From: a virus
Reading direction: 5' to 3' (one strand)
Length of the DNA: 33,685 nucleotides
IMG/VR virus record: IMGVR_UViG_3300031841_000749
Span: 1-33,685 of that record
How positions within the stretch are numbered: position 1 is the stretch's first letter; every line of letters starts with the position of its first letter. The notes under the pieces were generated by a model. It did no database searches. It had not been told where the DNA came from and worked only from the letters and a program-made list of their open reading frames with translations. The position numbers and the translations under genes were made by a program. This document shows positions 9,091 through 17,268 of the stretch, one piece after another.

Positions 9091-9972
9091 ATGCCTGAAC
9101 TAGCAGAAGTAGAAACACAACAATCGACATACGTTGATAGAGGTTATAACTACGAAACTAAACGTAAACGTATGGAAGAGGAAGAAGAGGAGATTAAACG
9201 ACTTGAAGCCGAACAACGTGGTGAATCTGAAGAAGAAGAAACTACCGAAACGGAAGAGACCGATACAGAAGCTGAAGAAGCAACGTTATCTCCAGAAGAA
9301 AAAAGCTTCAAAAAACGTTATGGCGATTTAAGACGCCACATGCAAGATAAAGAGAAGGAATGGAACGAAAAGTTTGAACTTCTTGAAAAACGCATGAAAA
9401 AAGAATCTATTGTTCCTCCTAAGTCTGATGAAGACATTGAACAGTGGGCGCAGCAATACCCTGATGTAGCAGGTATTGTAGAAACTATTGCTGCTAAGAA
9501 AGCAAAAGAAATGTTTAGCAAAGCAGAAGCTAAACTAGAAGAATTTGAGAATGCAAAATATGAGGCTGACAGAGTTCGTGCTGAAAACAAGATCCGTAAA
9601 ATCCACTCTGATTTTGATGATCTAAGAGCTTCAGACGAGTTTCATACTTGGGCAGGAGAACAACCTAAATGGGTTCGAGATGCACTTTATGAAAACTCTG
9701 ATGACCCAGACTCAGTTGTTCGCATAATTGATCTATATAAAGCAGATAAAGGTCTTACTAAATCTGCACGTAAAGATCGAGCAAAAAGTGCAGCTTCTAC
9801 AGTTACAAAACGTAGTAAAACACTAGTAGATGTAGATGATGCAAATGACGTAATTCGTGAGTCAGAAGTTGCTAAAATGTCCGATAAGGAATTTGAAGCA
9901 CGTAATGACGAAATTAACAAAGCTATCCGTTCGGGTAAATTTGTTTACGATGTATCTGGCAAAGCTAGATAA
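9091..9972 (+). CDS. Capsid scaffolding protein
   Basis: A 293-aa, highly charged, mostly helical protein immediately before the capsid gene, with an AAGGAG ribosome site. Residues 25-70 are extremely Glu-rich and residues 75-110 and 135-180 look like coiled coil. The C-terminal half has many Lys/Arg residues (SARKDRAKSAAS, then VTKRSK), and ends in EARNDEINKAIRSGKFVYD. Length, charge and position match podovirus scaffolds, which assemble with coat protein into the procapsid and leave before or during packaging. No protease domain is visible. Scaffolds are poorly conserved, so the call rests on composition and gene order. Confidence 0.85.
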   Translation: MPELAEVETQQSTYVDRGYNYETKRKRMEEEEEEIKRLEAEQRGESEEEETTETEETDTEAEEATLSPEEKSFKKRYGDLRRHMQDKEKEWNEKFELLEKRMKKESIVPPKSDEDIEQWAQQYPDVAGIVETIAAKKAKEMFSKAEAKLEEFENAKYEADRVRAENKIRKIHSDFDDLRASDEFHTWAGEQPKWVRDALYENSDDPDSVVRIIDLYKADKGLTKSARKDRAKSAASTVTKRSKTLVDVDDANDVIRESEVAKMSDKEFEARNDEINKAIRSGKFVYDVSGKAR

Positions 9973-9976
9973 ACTG

Positions 9977-10004
9977 TTGACAAACAAACATTCAACAGTA
10001 TAAC
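9977..10004 (+). promoter_or_regulatory. Sigma70-like promoter before the capsid gene, with overlapping palindrome
   Basis: TTGACA (9977-9982, full consensus) and TATAAC (9999-10004, five of six) are separated by 16 bp. An 8-bp perfect inverted repeat, ACTGTTGA (9973-9980) and TCAACAGT (9992-9999), overlaps the -35 element and touches the -10. It could be an operator or, in read-through RNA, a hairpin right after the scaffold stop. A start near 10011 is expected. Late transcription of coat from its own promoter would be consistent with its high demand. Confidence 0.6.
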
Positions 10005-10014
10005 TACAGGTATG

Positions 10015-10047
10015 AGACAAAAGCCTCTTTGTGACTACCTTTTGTCT
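10015..10047 (+). ncRNA. Leader hairpin with a competing downstream partner
   Basis: A 9-bp perfect stem, AGACAAAAG and CTTTTGTCT, with a 15-nt loop. The 3' arm core CTTTTGT can alternatively pair with ACAAAAG at 10060-10066. There is no U tract, so neither form is a standard terminator. The arrangement resembles an RNA switch or a translation-coupled structure; this is inferred only. Confidence 0.4.
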
Positions 10048-10108
10048 AAACCTAATTTCACAAAAGTCTAAACTATAGAAGAACTACCTGTTCAAGTATA
10101 GGCCCAGT

Positions 10109-10136
10109 AGACACTTGGTAGGCCAACTGAGTGTCT
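10109..10136 (+). ncRNA. Second leader hairpin upstream of the capsid gene
   Basis: AGACACT (10109-10115) pairs with AGTGTCT (10130-10136); inside it TGG and CCA extend the stem around a TAGG loop, leaving a 4-nt ACTG bulge on the 3' side. The sequence after it (TTCTG) is only weakly U-rich. It may be an RNA stability or processing element for the capsid mRNA. Confidence 0.4.
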
Positions 10137-10214
10137 TTCTGCACCCTAGAAAACGTACAGCCTCTTTAAAGGTGTTTAGCTTTATATTAAGCCAAATATC
10201 AGGAGGATTTTATC

Positions 10215-11288
10215 ATGGCTTTTACATCCGCAGCAGGTCACGGAAATCTACCTAACGGTAATTTTTCTTCCGTAATCTATTCTAAAAAAGTACAGCTTGC
10301 TTTCCGCAAGTCTACAGTTGTTGGTGATATCACTAACTCTGATTATTTTGGTGAGATCAGTGCACAAGGTGACACTGTTAAAATCATCAAAGAACCTGAG
10401 ATCTCCGTAAGCTCATATGCTCGTGGTACTCAGATCTCAGCACAAGATCTAGATGACGAGGACTTCTCTCTAGTCGTAGATAAGGCTAACTATTTTGCCT
10501 TCAAGATCGACGACATCGAAGAAGCTCACTCACATGTCAACTTCATGGACCTTGCAACCAACCGTGCGGCATACCGTTTGGCTGATCAGCATGACCAAGA
10601 AGTTCTAGGCTATTTGTCAGGTTATGCACAATCTGCACTACACACAAATGCAGACGGTGTTAACTCAACTGTAAATGGTACTAAAGCAGTATCAACTGCA
10701 GGTTCTGACGAACTACTTTCTTCAATGAAACTAACTCGTCCTAACTTCGGTAACTTGACAACAGCAGGTTCAACAGGCGACTCTATCCCTGTTGCTGCTC
10801 GTCTACCAGGTGCAACAGCACTACCAACAGGTTACGTATCACCTAACATGATCGTAGCTCGTATGGCTCGTTTGCTTGATCAACAACAAGTTGACAAGAA
10901 CGGTAGATGGCTTGTAGTTGACCCAGTATTTATGGAAATCCTACGTGACGAAGATTCACGTCTTCTAAACGCAGATTTCGGTGAATCAGGCGGTCTACGC
11001 AATGGTCTAGTCATCAACAACTTGCATGGCTTCCGTATCTATCAGTCTTCTAACCTACCTTCATTGGGTACAGGTGCTGACACTGTAGATAACACTGCAC
11101 AGTCAGCTAACGCAGGTATCATTGTTGGTGGTCATGACTCAGCAGTAGCAACTGCAGAGCAGATCAACAAGACTGAAACATATCGTGACCCAGACAGCTT
11201 TGCTGACATTGTTCGTGGTATGCATCTATACGGCAGAAAGATTCTTCGTCCAGAAGCAATCGCAACTGCTAAATACAACTTGGCGTAA
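10215..11288 (+). CDS. Major capsid protein
   Basis: A 357-aa coat protein expected to form the icosahedral shell. The start ATG 10215 is preceded by a near-perfect AGGAGG eight bases upstream, the strongest ribosome site class in the window. Residues 50-110 contain GDTVKIIKEPEIS, then YFAFKIDDIEEAHSHV, typical of the P-domain/E-loop region of HK97-fold coat proteins ('F-F-x-DDI'). The C-terminal part has VVDPVFMEIL, then GFRIYQSSNL and VRGMHLYGRKILRPEA, the usual coat ending. Codons are visibly richer in C-ending choices than in neighbouring genes, consistent with high expression. It follows scaffold and precedes a small head protein, the standard order. No N-terminal propeptide is evident. 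Confidence 0.95.
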   Translation: MAFTSAAGHGNLPNGNFSSVIYSKKVQLAFRKSTVVGDITNSDYFGEISAQGDTVKIIKEPEISVSSYARGTQISAQDLDDEDFSLVVDKANYFAFKIDDIEEAHSHVNFMDLATNRAAYRLADQHDQEVLGYLSGYAQSALHTNADGVNSTVNGTKAVSTAGSDELLSSMKLTRPNFGNLTTAGSTGDSIPVAARLPGATALPTGYVSPNMIVARMARLLDQQQVDKNGRWLVVDPVFMEILRDEDSRLLNADFGESGGLRNGLVINNLHGFRIYQSSNLPSLGTGADTVDNTAQSANAGIIVGGHDSAVATAEQINKTETYRDPDSFADIVRGMHLYGRKILRPEAIATAKYNLA

Positions 11289-11303
11289 TAGGAGGACTTA
11301 ATT

Positions 11304-11714
11304 ATGGCTAAATCTACTTCATTGCTTGCAAAAGCAGTTATGGTTGAGAAGCAAGTTGAGCTTCCAACTACGACAGGTACAGTCACAGGTCCATCTGTTG
11401 GAGCAGGTACTCTTGTTCTAGCAGCTGGTGTTGAGTTAATTGATGCAATGGACTCAGCAGATTATGATGTTACAGTTACAGATGGTACAACTACATTTAT
11501 GGCTGCTACAGCCGTAGATAGTGGTTCTGCAGGTGACTTTGCATTCGGTACTCAAACACAGGGTATTGTTGCAGCAGCAGACACCATTGACGTAACTGGT
11601 ACAGCTACTGCTTCTCCAGCAGCAACAGTTACTGCTCGTGTATGGGCTATCGTCGTAGACGTTAACGAGGCAACTCGTGGCGCAGACGAAGTCGATCGTG
11701 ACTATCTTGCATAA
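11304..11714 (+). CDS. Small head protein, probable capsid decoration or head-fibre protein
   Basis: A 136-aa protein 15 bp after the capsid gene, with a strong AGGAGG (11290-11295). Composition is Ala/Thr/Val/Gly-rich with few charges between residues 20 and 115, suggesting beta strands (VTGPSVGAGTLVLAAG, YDVTVTDGTTTFMAA). It ends in VNEATRGADEVDRDYLA. Small beta-rich proteins directly after coat are commonly decoration or cement proteins, and the matched ribosome sites of coat and this gene suggest similarly high output. No specific family is recognised; a minor head completion role is the alternative. Confidence 0.6.
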   Translation: MAKSTSLLAKAVMVEKQVELPTTTGTVTGPSVGAGTLVLAAGVELIDAMDSADYDVTVTDGTTTFMAATAVDSGSAGDFAFGTQTQGIVAAADTIDVTGTATASPAATVTARVWAIVVDVNEATRGADEVDRDYLA

Positions 11715-11723
11715 CTAAACTAA

Positions 11724-11753
11724 CTTAGGGGGCTGGGCAACTGGCCCCTTAAG
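11724..11753 (+). terminator. Strong hairpin after the capsid gene pair (terminator-like, no U tract)
   Basis: CTTAGGGGGC (11724-11733) pairs over all 10 positions (one G-U) with GCCCCTTAAG (11744-11753) around a 10-nt loop. It lies in the 59-bp gap after the decoration gene, where T7-like phages carry a partial terminator. The sequence after it (GCTATCTAAAAGG) lacks a U run, so it may be a leaky terminator, an RNase processing site or a 3' stabiliser of the capsid mRNA. Confidence 0.5.
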
Positions 11754-11773
11754 GCTATCTAAAAGGTGTTATA

Positions 11774-12505
11774 ATGGCTACATATGTTACATTAGTTAAT
11801 CAACTGTTACGAAGACTGAACGAAGTTACCCTAGATGTTGCAGGTAATGGATTTGATTCGGTACGAAACGTGCAAGCTCTGGCTAAAGATTCCATTAACA
11901 ACTCCATAAGAAATATTATTCAAACTGGCCAAGAGTGGCCTTTTTTAAAAACTACTTATACTCAAACATTAGCTGCAGGTACGAGGTTATATGACTTCCC
12001 TGCAGATTTTGCTACTGTAGACTGGGACACTTTCTACATAAAAGAACTAGGATCTGCAACTAACACTCCTAGCTACTTACCTACAATTTCTTTTGAAGAA
12101 TATACGCAAAGATATCGTGGACTAGATGATCAAGGTGATTCAGGTTCTGGTATCTCTGCTCCGCAAAGAGTTTACCAAACATATGAAAGTAAATTTGGTG
12201 TTACTCCAGTACCCAATAATGCTTATGAAATTGAATATGTTTATTGGACTTTTCCCTCAGACTTAACCAACTTTGACGATATTTGTGTAGTGCCTGACAG
12301 ATTTAACCACGTAATTATTGACGGTGCTATGATGTATCTAATGAGATTTAGATCAAACGATCAGAGTGCAGCATTGCATCAACAAAACTTTCAAGAAGGT
12401 ATCAGATCTATGAGACGTGTTCTTATGGATGATGCCCTAGATATCAGATCTACCGTAGTACAACGTAACAAATCGTTTAGTAATACTATTAGCAGTATAG
12501 TTTAA
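11774..12505 (+). CDS. Head-to-tail adaptor protein (tail tubular A-like)
   Basis: A 243-aa protein with an AAGGTG ribosome site. The N-terminal half is helical (LVNQLLRRLNEVTL, then AKDSINNSIRNIIQTGQEWPF); W59-P60 and the following YTQTLAAGTRLYDFPADFA match the way podovirus gp11-type adaptors begin their beta region. The C-terminus is helical again (FNHVIIDGAMMYLMRFR). Adaptors of this class form a ring under the portal and receive the nozzle. The next gene starts within its stop codon (TAATG) and looks like the nozzle, supporting the pair. The call is by pattern and position, not by a diagnostic catalytic motif. Confidence 0.78.
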   Translation: MATYVTLVNQLLRRLNEVTLDVAGNGFDSVRNVQALAKDSINNSIRNIIQTGQEWPFLKTTYTQTLAAGTRLYDFPADFATVDWDTFYIKELGSATNTPSYLPTISFEEYTQRYRGLDDQGDSGSGISAPQRVYQTYESKFGVTPVPNNAYEIEYVYWTFPSDLTNFDDICVVPDRFNHVIIDGAMMYLMRFRSNDQSAALHQQNFQEGIRSMRRVLMDDALDIRSTVVQRNKSFSNTISSIV

Positions 12506-14043
12506 TGCCCGAAAATTTAGCTTCCTTTAAAGTATTTTGTCAAGGTGGACTTAACACCAGCCGTGATGTGTTATCTCAGGGTGAAACTCAACCTGGGTCT
12601 GCTGTACGGCTAATTAACTATGAACCCTCTGTAACTGGTGGTTATAGAAAAATCAACGGTTTTAGTAATGACTACGGCACAGTAACAGGTACTGGAAATA
12701 TTCTAGGTGTCTGCGTCATGGACGGAATTAATGATGGTATTTTAGCTTGTAGAGCACCATCAACAGGCAGTCAATATTTTTACTATTGGGATGCTACAGC
12801 AGAATCTTGGTCTGCCGTAACTGTAACTGGTTCACCTACAATGACAGGTGTAACTAAAGTAAGATTTACTAAATATAACTGGGGTAATGCCAAAGTTCTT
12901 CTTACCGATGGTGTTAATCCTGCTGCTACATATGATGGCACGACTTATACACAGATTACTCATGCCACTGCACCCTCAGCACCAAAATACTCTACTATGT
13001 TTAAAAACCACATGTGGTTGGCTGGGGACTCAACAGAACCTCAAAACGTTTACTTTAGTGCTCCTTACGATGAAACAGACTTTTCTCCTGCAAGTGGCGC
13101 AGGTGTAGTTAATGTTGGGTTTGATGTCGTAGCAATTAAACCTTTCCGTGATACTCTATATATCTTTGGAACCACAAACATAAGAAAGCTTGTAGGAGAT
13201 AATATCTCTAACTTCCAGCTACAAGAAGTTACAGATAATCTTGGCTGTATGGCTACTGACAGTGTTATTGAAATTGGGGGTGACCTACTCTTTCTTTCGC
13301 AAGACGGGCTACGTCCTGTAAGTGCTACAGATAGAATTGGCGATGTAAACTTAGAAACAGTTTCAAAAGACATTCAATCTATTTTTACGGATATTGTATT
13401 TGATATTGATCTTGATACACTAAATGCCGCAGTAATACGCCAAAAGTCTCAATTTAGATACTTTTTTGGTGGTACAGACACACAAGGTATTATTGGGGGT
13501 TTTAGAGAAATAAACGGCGGAATTCAATTTGAATATGGACAACTGCTAGGTATCTCTGCAACTTGTGCAGATAGTGGTTACATTGGTCAGTATGAGTACG
13601 TAATACACGGAAACACTGACGGTAAAGTTCATAGGCAAGAACAAGGAAATGACTTTGATGGTGGTAATATCTTTAGTCTTTTCCAAACCCCATATTATCA
13701 TATGGAAGATCCAGAACAACGTAAAATATTTTATAATGTAGCTACATATTTACGTTCTGAAGGAGATAATGAAATCGTTATGAGTATGCTTTATGACTAT
13801 GATGATTTCTTAACACTAAACCCCTCTGATTTTAACTTAGTAACAGAGGGTGCTGCTGCCTACTATAACGAAGCATTATACAATAGTACGGCAATATACG
13901 ATGGTAATCCATCGCCTGTGCAAAGATCTAACATCTCAGGCTCAGGTAAATCAGCAGCTATAAGATATGTAACTAATAGCACCGATGCATCACACAGTGT
14001 TCAAGGCATTGTAATTACTTTCGGGGTAGGAGACAGGTTGTAA
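12505..14043 (+). CDS. Tail nozzle protein (tail tubular B-like)
   Basis: A 512-aa, beta-rich protein coupled by TAATG to the adaptor. The N-terminus FKVFCQGGLNTSRDVL, then ETQPGSAVRLINYEPSVTGG and YRKINGF, is the recognisable 'GG-L-x-T...L-x-N-x-E...GGYRK-x-x-GF' start of podovirus nozzle proteins, which build a multimeric tube under the adaptor. The middle contains short WD-like strands (YSTMFKNHMWLAGDS, FRDTLYIFGTTNIRKLVG, GGDLLFLSQDGLRPV) consistent with the beta-propeller of such nozzles. It ends just before the fibre gene. Confidence is good for a tail tube role, lower for a direct T7 gp12 equivalence. Confidence 0.8.
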   Translation: MPENLASFKVFCQGGLNTSRDVLSQGETQPGSAVRLINYEPSVTGGYRKINGFSNDYGTVTGTGNILGVCVMDGINDGILACRAPSTGSQYFYYWDATAESWSAVTVTGSPTMTGVTKVRFTKYNWGNAKVLLTDGVNPAATYDGTTYTQITHATAPSAPKYSTMFKNHMWLAGDSTEPQNVYFSAPYDETDFSPASGAGVVNVGFDVVAIKPFRDTLYIFGTTNIRKLVGDNISNFQLQEVTDNLGCMATDSVIEIGGDLLFLSQDGLRPVSATDRIGDVNLETVSKDIQSIFTDIVFDIDLDTLNAAVIRQKSQFRYFFGGTDTQGIIGGFREINGGIQFEYGQLLGISATCADSGYIGQYEYVIHGNTDGKVHRQEQGNDFDGGNIFSLFQTPYYHMEDPEQRKIFYNVATYLRSEGDNEIVMSMLYDYDDFLTLNPSDFNLVTEGAAAYYNEALYNSTAIYDGNPSPVQRSNISGSGKSAAIRYVTNSTDASHSVQGIVITFGVGDRL

Positions 14044-14044
14044 A

Positions 14045-17000
14045 ATGGCAGGTTATACAAGACAAAGTGTGGCTACAATTATTGCTAATGCAGTTATTAA
14101 AGCAGGTCCACTTAACGCAGAGTTTGATCAAATCTTAGCAGCATTTAATCAGGCAACAGGGCATACCCATGATGGTAGTTCTGCAGAGGGTGCATATGTA
14201 CCATTAATTTCTGATACAAGTGCATTTAACAAAGTAGTTATTGATGAGGCTAACAACAGAATTAGTTTCTACAATGACGTATCTAGTGCTGCAGTAGAGC
14301 AAATTAGGCTGGAGGACGGTGTACTTAAACCTGTAACAGACAATGATATAGACCTAGGTGCTTCAGGTCTTGAGTTTAAGAATTTGTATGTAGACGGTGT
14401 AGGTTACATTGACACTATCGAAATTCACGAGAATGCTACAATTACTGGTGATGTTAGTGTTGGTGGTAATTTAACTGTCGATGGTAATACTACCCTAGGC
14501 AATGCATCTTCAGATACAGTTACAGTTACTGCCCAAGTCTCTTCTGACCTTGTTCCAAGTGGAGCATCTTTTGATCTAGGTAGTCTTAGCAATCAGTGGG
14601 ACAACTTATGGATCAACGGTACTGCCAGCATAGATACTGGAACTTTTGGTACTTCTGACACTCTTACTATTAATGGTAATAGCATTACTAGTACCCAACC
14701 TTTAACAGTATCTGCTACTGGTGTAAGCTCAAACCTGTTTTTGGAGTCAGATCGTGATATTTATTTAGATGCAGGTGGTGGTGACATACGGCTGTATGCA
14801 GGAACTCAATTTGCAAAGTTTGCTAATAACAGTGGAAACCTTGTCATTGCCTCTGGCCCTGCAACGACAGCCATGACATTTTCAAGTGCTAATGTAGACT
14901 TTGCAGGTACAGTAGATGTTACAGGTAATACTACGTTAGATGCAAACTTAACTGTTGATGGCAGCACTACTCTAGGTGATAGTCAGTCTGATAGTGTTAC
15001 CTTTAATGCCCGTATTGCCAGTGGATATGGTGTAAACACAGGTATAGAACCTACTGCAAACAATACTTATAACTTAGGCAGTGATAGCTACGAGTGGAGA
15101 AACCTTTGGATTGAGGATACTGCTTATATTGATACAGGTGTGTTTGGTGACAATGAGTATATGACTCTCACAGATAATGAAATTGATGTATCTTCTGGTG
15201 GTCTTACTATTGATGTGACAGGTAATCTTACACTAGACTCTACCACTACAATGAACTTAAACACTAGTTCAGATTTAAATATTGATGCTGCGAGTGAGAT
15301 AGAGATTAGTGCAGGTACTTATCTTGATATAGATACTCTTGACGGTGTAGTAGGACTTCAAAAGAATGGTATTCTTTATGCACAATTTACAGAAAATAGT
15401 GGTAACCTTCAGATACAATCTTCTGCATTTCCTGCTGTAAACTTTACTAATGCAAATGCCGATTTTTTAGGTACACTGGATGTTACAGGTAATACCACAT
15501 TAGATAGTAACCTATCTGTCGGTGGTAATGCTACGATTACTGGAAACCTTACTGTAAACGGCACAACTACCACAGTAAACAGTACTACTGTAACTATTGA
15601 CGATCCTATCTTTACCATAGGTGGAGACACAGCCCCTGCATCAGACGACAACAAAGATCGTGGTATTGAGTTTAATTGGCACAATGGTTCTACAGCAAAA
15701 GTAGGTTTCTTTGGATTCGATGACTCTGAAGGTAAATTTACATTTATTCCTGATGCAACAAATACTTCCGAAGTGTTTAGTGGTACATCTGGAACTATTG
15801 TAGCTGATCTTGAAGGTAATGTTACTGGGGACTTAGACGGTAATATAGTACCCACAAGTGGCTCGTCTGAAGCTGCTAGTATAGTTCCTGGTGTTGACAG
15901 CACTTATACATTAGGTACTGATGTTAAACGTTGGGTAGATGTATTTGCAGATGAAATACATACAGGCTCTAACATTCAGTTTGAAGGTGCTACTGAAGAT
16001 GCCTTTGAAACAACCCTAACTGTTACAGACCCAACTGCTGACAGAACTGTTACTATTCCAGATGCAGATGGTACAGTTGCATTAGCTAACTCCTTAGAGC
16101 ACCCAACCTTTACAAATGGTGCAGATATTGGAAATAACGAGTTTCTAACTTTTGGTGGAGAAACAGCAGGTTCTTCTTTAGGCGGTAGTTATCCTGCAAT
16201 CAGTGCTTTAAGTAATCCTAGTGATAGAAGTAATGACAATTTGTTTTTCTATATTGATGGTTCTAACAGAGTAAACATCAATCAGAACGAAGTGTATCTT
16301 GCAACAGGTATGGATATTGTTTTTGAGGGTGATACCTCAGATGCAAATCAAACAAGGCTTGTTGTAGAAGACCCTACTGCAGATAGAACAATTACTTTAC
16401 CTGATCTTGATGGTACTGTACCTTTAATTAACAGCAGTGGTCACTTAGTTGTTGAGAATGCTGACCCTGAACTACATCTTATATCTACAGATGTTGGTGA
16501 AAGTTATTTTCAACTTAGAAAAAGCTTTGTTGCAGATGCTTGGGATATACGGATCGACGGGTCTAATTCCGCATCAGGTAGTATTTTTAGTACAACTATT
16601 GACAATGTATTATTCCAAGAACAACTTGTTTCTGGTGGGCTTGCTGATACAACGTTTAAAGATACTGTTACAATTGAACCTAACGATCTTACAAACGGCG
16701 ATGGTAGTCTACAAATAAACAGTGGGCTTTTCGGTGAAGCAAAAATTGTTGTAAATTCAAATGACCCCAAGATAGGTATTGGTACAACTTCTCCTGCTGT
16801 TTCACTAGACATTGCAACAACTGATGCAATTCAAGTTCCTGACGGTACAACAGCAGAACGTCCTGCTTCACCTGCAAGTGGTATGTTCCGTTACAATACA
16901 GATGAAAATGGTTTTGAAGGTTATGCAAATGGTGTATGGCAACCTTTAACTGATAAGAAACAAACTGCAAATACTACCTCTACTACTCAAACTGCTATTG

Positions 17001-17260
17001 CAACTTACGCATATGCAAGTTATGTTGGTGGAGAATTTTTAATTACGGCAGATGATGGAACAGAACGTACTATTACTAAACTACTCGTAGTACATGATGG
17101 TACGACTGCTGTTGCTACACAGTTTGGTGAAGTAAATACAGATGCTGCTCTTGCTACATTTGATGTAGACATTAGTGGCTCTAACTTTAGAATACTTGCA
17201 ACTGCTGCAAGTGCTTCTTCTACAGATTACACAGTGATTGCAACTTTAATAGACTCATAA
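14045..17260 (+). CDS. Long tail fibre protein
   Basis: A 1071-aa fibre starting one base after the nozzle stop. Residues 1-55 (NAVIKAGPLNAEFDQILAAF, then GHTHDGSSAEGAYVPLI) form the virion-attachment end common in marine phage fibres. Residues 95-660 carry several copies of a module, 'LG-S-x-x-x-E/Q-W-R/D-N-L-W-I... IDTG... NLTVDGNTTLG', probable beta-helix or triple beta-spiral shaft. Residues 518-575 (DDPIFTIGGD, then GFFGFDDSEGKFTFIPDATN) are a widespread shaft segment. A tip region includes KIGIGTTSPAVSLDI (909-923), RPASPASGMFRY (939-950) and a C-terminal beta domain (990-1071). Function: host binding. The repeats invite recombination. No chaperone/autocleavage domain is clearly present. 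Confidence 0.9.
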   Translation: MAGYTRQSVATIIANAVIKAGPLNAEFDQILAAFNQATGHTHDGSSAEGAYVPLISDTSAFNKVVIDEANNRISFYNDVSSAAVEQIRLEDGVLKPVTDNDIDLGASGLEFKNLYVDGVGYIDTIEIHENATITGDVSVGGNLTVDGNTTLGNASSDTVTVTAQVSSDLVPSGASFDLGSLSNQWDNLWINGTASIDTGTFGTSDTLTINGNSITSTQPLTVSATGVSSNLFLESDRDIYLDAGGGDIRLYAGTQFAKFANNSGNLVIASGPATTAMTFSSANVDFAGTVDVTGNTTLDANLTVDGSTTLGDSQSDSVTFNARIASGYGVNTGIEPTANNTYNLGSDSYEWRNLWIEDTAYIDTGVFGDNEYMTLTDNEIDVSSGGLTIDVTGNLTLDSTTTMNLNTSSDLNIDAASEIEISAGTYLDIDTLDGVVGLQKNGILYAQFTENSGNLQIQSSAFPAVNFTNANADFLGTLDVTGNTTLDSNLSVGGNATITGNLTVNGTTTTVNSTTVTIDDPIFTIGGDTAPASDDNKDRGIEFNWHNGSTAKVGFFGFDDSEGKFTFIPDATNTSEVFSGTSGTIVADLEGNVTGDLDGNIVPTSGSSEAASIVPGVDSTYTLGTDVKRWVDVFADEIHTGSNIQFEGATEDAFETTLTVTDPTADRTVTIPDADGTVALANSLEHPTFTNGADIGNNEFLTFGGETAGSSLGGSYPAISALSNPSDRSNDNLFFYIDGSNRVNINQNEVYLATGMDIVFEGDTSDANQTRLVVEDPTADRTITLPDLDGTVPLINSSGHLVVENADPELHLISTDVGESYFQLRKSFVADAWDIRIDGSNSASGSIFSTTIDNVLFQEQLVSGGLADTTFKDTVTIEPNDLTNGDGSLQINSGLFGEAKIVVNSNDPKIGIGTTSPAVSLDIATTDAIQVPDGTTAERPASPASGMFRYNTDENGFEGYANGVWQPLTDKKQTANTTSTTQTAIATYAYASYVGGEFLITADDGTERTITKLLVVHDGTTAVATQFGEVNTDAALATFDVDISGSNFRILATAASASSTDYTVIATLIDS

Positions 17261-17268
17261 GGTGACTC

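Larger units (their letters stand above)
9973..10214 (+). promoter_or_regulatory. Structured 242-bp leader upstream of the capsid gene
   Basis: This is the longest gap in an otherwise packed operon. It holds a sigma70-like promoter (annotated separately) and two perfect inverted repeats downstream of it: AGACAAAAG (10015-10023) with CTTTTGTCT (10039-10047), and AGACACT (10109-10115) with AGTGTCT (10130-10136), the latter with a nested TGG/CCA pairing. A further ACAAAAG copy at 10060-10066 could pair with CTTTTGT (10039-10045) instead of the upstream copy, so two hairpins are mutually exclusive. GTCTAAAC occurs twice (10044 and 10066). A 19-codon ORF (10012-10071) spans the alternative hairpins. 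A strong AGGAGG ribosome site (10201-10206) ends the leader. Regulation of capsid expression is the inferred role. Confidence 0.6.

Noticed and set aside
10081-10110. T-arm-like GTTCAAGT in the capsid leader, suggesting a tRNA.
   Set aside because: The flanking bases do not form the 5-bp T stem with a 7-nt loop, and no acceptor, D or anticodon arm can be built around it.
15409-15903. 164-aa minus-strand open frame inside the tail fibre gene, and similar long antisense frames at 30887-31474 and 8340-8699.
   Set aside because: They are shadows of strong plus-strand genes, with composition dictated by the opposite frame, no ribosome site and no recognisable protein features.
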